Assembly (NCBI GenBank): GCA_903930515.1
Contig: CAIYYW010000269.1
Location: 1 to 8,636, forward strand
From: an uncultured delta proteobacterium
GTDB lineage: Bacteria > RBG-13-61-14 > DRUE01
Length of the DNA stretch: 8,636 nucleotides
Direction: 5' to 3'
Position numbers and translations under genes: made by a program. Positions 5,731 through 8,636 of this stretch are shown piece by piece. The notes under the pieces were generated by a model that worked only from the letters and a program-made list of their open reading frames with translations, made no database searches and had not been told where the DNA came from. The stretch's first letter is position 1. Each line of letters begins with the position of its first letter.

Positions 5731-6549
5731 ATGAAAATTGGGGCCATAGTCAGAGAAGAAGGATTCAAGGAATTTAATTCCTTGATCCATATTCTGCACG
5801 CGGGCTTATTCAATGAGAGCCGGCTGCGGCTTTTCGTGGACCGGGGTTCTCAGCTGGTGAGGGCGGACTGTGTTTGTTGTTATCATTTCGGGCAGGCCCT
5901 GGGCGCTCCGGTATTGGTATTTAAATCCGATTGCGCGGCCGGGGAGTGGAAGATGCTGGTCTCGCATTTGAACGGGGTTCGGCGGATGCCGGGTCAGGAT
6001 TTGGGCGGGAGCCGGATTTTCACGGGCAAGGAATTGGCGGGGCTGGATTTCGGGGAATGGGGGGGCTTTTTTATGGATATATATAACAGCTTCTGGGATC
6101 ATCGGGCGCCGGGCCATTATTTATTCAGCGCGATCCAACAGGGGAACGGTTGCGGGATGGTCATTTTCAGGCGCGACGCCAAGAACTGTTCGGAGTTCGG
6201 TGCGGAGGAGAAGGAAATCGTAACCGAGTTATGTCCCCATCTGGATAATTATCTAAAACTCCGGCTTCTCACCGCGCTCTGGCATCAACAGGGCGGGGCC
6301 AGCTCTTTCTTGCAGGCCTGGGGGGTGAGCAAGCGCGAGGCTGAGGTGGCGGTTTTGACTATGAAAGGCCGGTCCATCTCCGAGATTTGCCAGAGGCTGG
6401 AGATTTCACAGGAGACCGTCCGGGACCATCTGAAAAATATCTATCGCAAGCTGGAGATCCATTCCAAGGCCGAACTGGTTTCCTGGTATATCCGCTTATG
6501 GGAGCGCTCGATGAAAGAAGCCCTGGGAAAAAGCCTGGAATGGGATTAG
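5731..6549 (+). CDS. LuxR-type transcriptional regulator with GAF-like sensor half (paralog 1)
   Basis: A 272-residue DNA-binding regulator. Residues about 195-255 are a LuxR/GerE helix-turn-helix: VSKREAEVAVLTMKG, SISEICQRLEISQETVRDHL and NIYRKLEIHSKAELV. The N-terminal 1-180 is predicted to be a GAF/PAS-like sensing domain that ends in the helix ELCPHLDNYLKLR. It lacks a recognisable acyl-homoserine-lactone-binding pattern and has no receiver domain, so the signal is unknown. Cysteines C47, C49, C141 and C168 are conserved in the neighbouring paralog. The start is ATG 5731. It has no close Shine-Dalgarno; the nearest, AAGGTGGG at 5706-5713, is 17 bases away, so translation may be weak or regulated. 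No other in-frame start lies upstream. The next gene, 234 bases on, is a full-length paralog with its own promoter. Confidence 0.85.
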   Translation: MKIGAIVREEGFKEFNSLIHILHAGLFNESRLRLFVDRGSQLVRADCVCCYHFGQALGAPVLVFKSDCAAGEWKMLVSHLNGVRRMPGQDLGGSRIFTGKELAGLDFGEWGGFFMDIYNSFWDHRAPGHYLFSAIQQGNGCGMVIFRRDAKNCSEFGAEEKEIVTELCPHLDNYLKLRLLTALWHQQGGASSFLQAWGVSKREAEVAVLTMKGRSISEICQRLEISQETVRDHLKNIYRKLEIHSKAELVSWYIRLWERSMKEALGKSLEWD

Positions 6550-6639
6550 ATCCGGCTGCAAAAGGCGTTAAAAGTAAAAAATAATATATATTTACCCAAA
6601 TCTGTATCGTCTTGATATTATGAGCATTTATCCCGACCG

Positions 6640-6672
6640 TCCGTAAAAATACCCCCAAATGGGGGATACGGA
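6640..6672. promoter_or_regulatory. Compound hairpin upstream of the second regulator
   Basis: CCCCC (6652-6656) and GGGGG (6661-6665) form a stem around AAAT. Outside it, TCCGTA (6640-6645) pairs with TACGGA (6667-6672), leaving unequal internal loops of 6 and 1 bases. It lies about 90 bases after paralog 1 and abuts the GATAA palindrome. No T-run follows, so it is either a processed 3' end of the upstream mRNA or an operator-like site. Confidence 0.35.
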
Positions 6673-6690
6673 TAAGGTTATTTTTATCAG
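6671..6690. promoter_or_regulatory. GATAA...TTATCAG palindrome, copy 2 (candidate operator)
   Basis: GATAAGGTTATTTTTATCAG has inverted arms GATAA (6671-6675) and TTATC (6684-6688) or a one-base shifted pairing, and resembles the copy at 5713-5730. It ends 7 bases before the -35 box of the second regulator. That is an activator-like position, whereas copy 1 sits in a repressor-like position downstream of its promoter. Confidence 0.4.
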
Positions 6691-6697
6691 AATTATA

Positions 6698-6726
6698 TTG
6701 ACAAATGTCTATAAATTTTGTTAAAT
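6698..6726 (+). promoter_or_regulatory. Sigma-70-like promoter of the second LuxR-type regulator
   Basis: A perfect TTGACA (6698-6703) stands 17 bases before TTAAAT (6721-6726), four of six. The -35 box overlaps the small inverted repeat GACAAATGTC (6700-6709). Transcription would begin near 6733, giving a leader of about 50 bases. Confidence 0.45.
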
Positions 6727-6760
6727 AAGGCTGAAATAATAGTAATGGTGAAGGAAGTTA

Positions 6761-6793
6761 ATGATGAATGATGAAGGTTTGAAATGTTGGTGA
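6761..6793 (+). CDS. Possible 10-codon leader peptide overlapping the second regulator
   Basis: ATG at 6761 reads MMNDEGLKCW and stops at TGA 6791-6793, overlapping the first ten bases of the regulator gene that starts at 6784. AAGGAAG (6751-6757) gives it a ribosome site at good spacing, at least as good as GAAGG (6773-6777) used by the regulator. Such an overlap can couple translation of the two frames. It is short enough to be chance. Confidence 0.25.
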   Translation: MMNDEGLKCW

Positions 6794-7590
6794 GGGCGGA
6801 ATTCCAGGGGTTTAATTCCCTGGTGATCAATTTAAGCTTGGGGCTATTTGAGGAGGGCCGGCTCGGAGTTTTCACCGGGCAGGTTAAGGATTTGACGGGA
6901 TCGGATTGTATGTGCTTTCTGTATTTTCATCCGAGCATCGCTGAGCCGGAGCGAATATTGCAATCGGAGGGGTGCGGCCGGGACTGCAGCCGGCGTTTGA
7001 TGCGGACGCTTCGGGAGGCGCAAAAGATGCCGGCGGACCCGATTGAGGGGTATTGGGTATTTGACGGGAAGGAGATTCCCGGGATAGTCGCGGGCGCGTG
7101 GCGGAATTTTTTCCTCGGGGTTGATCGTTGTTTTCGGGGTCACGGCCGGTCCGGCTATTACCTGTTCGGGGCGTTTCAGGTCGGGCAAGGCTGCGGTCTG
7201 TTGGCGCTCAAGCGGGGTTTGGAAAGGAATCCGGAAGTCCTCGGGGAAGTCCGGGAGACGGTCGCGGAATTATGCCCGCACCTGTCCAATTATGTCCGGC
7301 TCCGGTACCTGACCGCGCTCTGGCACCGGGAGGGCGGGGTTGGTTCTTTTTTCCGGGCCAAGGGCCTGAGCCGGCGCGAGATTGAGATCGCGGTTTTGGC
7401 GATGAAAGGCTTGTCTCTCCCGGAGACCGGACAGCGGCTGAAAATTTCCGAGGAGACCATCCGGGATCATTTGAAAAATATCTACAAGAAGCTCGGGGTT
7501 CATTCCAAGACCGAACTGGTGACCTGCTTCATCCGGCTCTGGGAAAAGGCCATGCAGGGGGCGCTGGGAAGAAAGCCGGAACTGGAGTGA
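6784..7590 (+). CDS. LuxR-type transcriptional regulator with GAF-like sensor half (paralog 2)
   Basis: A 268-residue regulator, clearly homologous along its full length to the one at 5731-6549; the two probably arose by tandem duplication. The LuxR/GerE helix-turn-helix is at about 193-253: GLSRREIEIAVLAMKGLS, then ISEETIRDHLKNIYKKLGVH and SKTELVTCFIRLW. This half is most alike between the copies. The sensor halves have diverged more but keep FNSL near the start, RMP/KMP, the YLF-GCG stretch and ELCPHL-NY. C42, C44, C137 and C164 match the cysteines of paralog 1. GAAGG lies 6 bases before ATG 6784; an in-frame stop at 6772-6774 rules out a longer start, while GTG 6790 is a possible shorter one. 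It has its own promoter and converges on the lipoprotein gene. Ligand and targets are unknown. Confidence 0.87.
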   Translation: MLVRAEFQGFNSLVINLSLGLFEEGRLGVFTGQVKDLTGSDCMCFLYFHPSIAEPERILQSEGCGRDCSRRLMRTLREAQKMPADPIEGYWVFDGKEIPGIVAGAWRNFFLGVDRCFRGHGRSGYYLFGAFQVGQGCGLLALKRGLERNPEVLGEVRETVAELCPHLSNYVRLRYLTALWHREGGVGSFFRAKGLSRREIEIAVLAMKGLSLPETGQRLKISEETIRDHLKNIYKKLGVHSKTELVTCFIRLWEKAMQGALGRKPELE

Positions 7591-7603
7591 AGAAATGCGG
7601 GAC

Positions 7604-7645
7604 TGCCGCGGCGGGTTCTACGGTTTGGAAAACTCGCCGCAGGCA
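7604..7645. terminator. Strong hairpin between convergent genes
   Basis: TGCCGCGGCGGGTT (7604-7617) pairs with AACTCGCCGC-a-GGCA (7631-7645): 14 pairs with one bulged A and one G-U, around a 13-nt loop. It starts 13 bases after the stop of the second LuxR-type gene and lies about 80 bases past the stop of the opposing lipoprotein gene. It has no T-run on the plus strand, so a canonical intrinsic terminator is not shown. A 3'-end stabilising or Rho-assisted role is likely. Confidence 0.4.
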
Positions 7646-7724
7646 AGCCCGAGAGACTGCGCCCCAAGCGAGGGATGAGGAACTGGGCTGGCGCATTGGT
7701 TGATTTCAAACCCGGAACGATTTT

Positions 7725-8435
7725 TTACGGCTGTTTCTGGCAGGAACATTGCGCGGAATCGCAGGATTTTTTGCCGGGACATTTTTGAGGAATGCCGACG
7801 CAGGATCCGGCCCGGCATCGGTCATTATTGGTGCAACAATTCCTGTCATCGCAGTTGGTATTATCCGGGAGCGGCTTCATCTGACAGGCGCCGTTGTCGC
7901 AAAAGGGTTGCTGGCAGGTCGCGGCATTGGTGCATTCGGGGTCTTGCTTGCAGGCGCAAGCGGAATCCGCCGGGTCAATCGCGCCGTCGCAGTCATTATC
8001 CAGGGTATCCGCGCAGGTCCGATCATTGATCGGGCCTTCTTTGGCCTTATGGTTAATGGCCGGGTTCAGGGGATCGCAGTCGGTGCCGTCCGGGTCGCCG
8101 TCTCCGTCGGTGTCCGGGTTGAGGGGCAAAGTCCCTTTCTTTAACTCATACAGATCATTGATTCCATCTCCATCGGTATCCTTCTTTTGGGGATCGGTCC
8201 CGGCCTTATATGCCTCCAGGCTGGACAGGCCGTCCTCGTCCGGGTCCGCGAAAGCGTCCAGTTCGTCCCCGGGACTCAACCCGTGTTTTTTTTCCCAATC
8301 GTCCGGGATCCCGTCTTTATCCCGGTCCTGCGGCGCCCCGCCGGGATCCGCTTTCCGGCAGGCGCCGAGCCCTAGCCCGAGGGCGAGCAAGAGGGTCAAG
8401 ATCAGACCGGCCCTTTTGATTTGGTTCATTTTCAT
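7725..8435 (-). CDS. Lipoprotein with thrombospondin type 3 calcium repeats, MopE-like motif and Cys-rich tail
   Basis: A 236-residue secreted lipoprotein. Residues 1-25 are a lipoprotein signal peptide: KR, long hydrophobic stretch, lipobox LGAC with C26 as the lipidated cysteine. Residues about 37-118 hold acidic calcium-binding repeats of thrombospondin type 3 kind: DRDKDGIPDDWE, DPDEDGLSSLE, DTDGDGINDLYE and DTDGDGDPDG. Residues 119-160 resemble the putative metal-binding motif of MopE-like proteins (DCDPLNPAI and TLDNDCDGAIDPADSAC). The tail, 160-232, is cysteine-rich; 18 cysteines follow residue 119 in all, probably in disulfides. No enzyme domain is seen, so it is likely a surface-exposed metal-binding or adhesive protein. 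The ATG at 8435 is chosen because GGAG (8447-8444) lies 8 bases before it; a GTG at 8444 overlaps that site. It is probably monocistronic. Confidence 0.8.
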   Translation of the reverse strand: MKMNQIKRAGLILTLLLALGLGLGACRKADPGGAPQDRDKDGIPDDWEKKHGLSPGDELDAFADPDEDGLSSLEAYKAGTDPQKKDTDGDGINDLYELKKGTLPLNPDTDGDGDPDGTDCDPLNPAINHKAKEGPINDRTCADTLDNDCDGAIDPADSACACKQDPECTNAATCQQPFCDNGACQMKPLPDNTNCDDRNCCTNNDRCRAGSCVGIPQKCPGKKSCDSAQCSCQKQP

Positions 8436-8503
8436 ATCATCCACTCCGTCCGGGAGATAAATTTAATTTAATCCGAATTTACCCTGATGCAAGTTTGGCA
8501 ATA
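8436..8503 (-). promoter_or_regulatory. Promoter-bearing gap upstream of the lipoprotein gene
   Basis: Read on the minus strand this AT-rich gap holds TTGCAT followed after 16 bases by TAAATT, a weak sigma-70 candidate, and then the GGAG ribosome site at 8447-8444. Because a terminator stands just upstream, the lipoprotein gene needs its own promoter here, but the match is poor. Confidence 0.25.
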
Positions 8504-8534
8504 AAAAGCCCGGAGCTTTACGCCCCGGGCTTTT
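8504..8534 (-). terminator. Rho-independent terminator of the response-regulator gene
   Basis: AAAAGCCCGG (8504-8513) and CCGGGCTTTT (8525-8534) form a perfect 10-bp stem around an 11-nt loop. Read on the minus strand, the GC-rich core GCCCGG is followed by CTTTTTATT, a good U-run, and the hairpin begins 17 bases after the stop codon of the receiver-domain gene. The flanking A/T symmetry would let it work in both directions. Confidence 0.85.
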
Positions 8535-8551
8535 CGGATCAAACGCTGAAT

Positions 8552-8636
8552 TTATTTGGAAAGGGCTTTGTTGATTTTTTCCAGTAATACCTCGGGCTTG
8601 ACCGGCTTTTCAATATATTCTTCCACCGGCAGAAAG
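8552..8636 (-). CDS. C-terminus of a response-regulator receiver domain (partial)
   Basis: The gene is cut by the right edge; only the last 28 codons are in the window, reading from 8636 to the TAA at 8554-8552. The readable end is LPVEEYIEKPVKPEVLLE followed by KINKALSK. The KP pair after a hydrophobic strand matches the conserved Lys-Pro at the end of strand beta-5 in CheY-like receiver domains, and the remainder is the closing alpha-5 helix. The protein stops right after the receiver domain, so it either is a single-domain response regulator or carries any other domain N-terminal to it. The phosphoryl-accepting aspartate lies outside the window. It is followed by a strong terminator, so it is not co-transcribed with the lipoprotein gene. 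Confidence 0.75.
   Translation of the reverse strand, partial: FLPVEEYIEKPVKPEVLLEKINKALSK

Noticed and set aside
5731-7590. Acyl-homoserine-lactone receptors of quorum sensing
   Set aside because: The LuxR-type helix-turn-helix is clear, but the N-terminal halves show no autoinducer-binding pattern and no LuxI-like synthase is in the window.
7894-8460. 188-codon plus-strand frame rich in Ser and Pro
   Set aside because: Antisense to the lipoprotein gene; the low-complexity composition is the complement of its Asp/Gly-rich calcium repeats.

Overview
This window carries six complete protein genes, one gene cut by the right edge, and one weaker small-ORF candidate, with unusually repeat-rich and hairpin-rich intergenic DNA. 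The organism is a Gram-negative (diderm) bacterium: there is an OmpA-type peptidoglycan-anchoring protein, a lipoprotein with a lipobox, a Sec-exported hydrolase, Shine-Dalgarno sites and sigma-70-like promoters. The moderately GC-rich coding DNA, the thrombospondin type 3/MopE-like lipoprotein, the GAF-like LuxR regulators and the dispersed palindromes would suit an environmental lineage such as Desulfobacterota, Nitrospirota or Omnitrophota. The sequence alone does not settle which.

Layout. Positions 1-655 are mostly non-coding: a dispersed repeat fragment, short palindromes, a possible 52-residue membrane peptide on the minus strand (143-301) and a nested fold-back structure (423-536). An OmpA-family gene (656-1561, plus) converges on a secreted alpha/beta hydrolase gene (1671-3545, minus). 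The 109 bases between them are almost filled by three 31-bp tandem copies of a palindromic repeat. The hydrolase diverges from an amidase-signature gene (3749-5206, plus) whose catalytic spacing equals that of fatty-acid amide hydrolase. A 524-base gene-free stretch follows, with a hairpin, a G-quadruplex motif, a second copy of the dispersed repeat and a promoter. Two tandem paralogous LuxR-type regulators (5731-6549 and 6784-7590, plus) come next, each with its own promoter. A lipoprotein gene (7725-8435, minus) converges on the second regulator. A strong terminator (8504-8534) separates it from the C-terminus of a response-regulator receiver domain (8552-8636, minus).

How the genes may work together. 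No operon is obvious: each gene seems to have its own promoter or to lie opposite its neighbour. The exported serine hydrolase and the amidase share a 203-base divergent control region, so they may be co-regulated in breakdown of lipid esters or amides. The two LuxR-type paralogs share four conserved cysteines in the sensor half and a GATAA...TTATCAG palindrome near each promoter. This suggests a duplicated, mutually or self-regulating sensor pair. The targets and signal are unknown.
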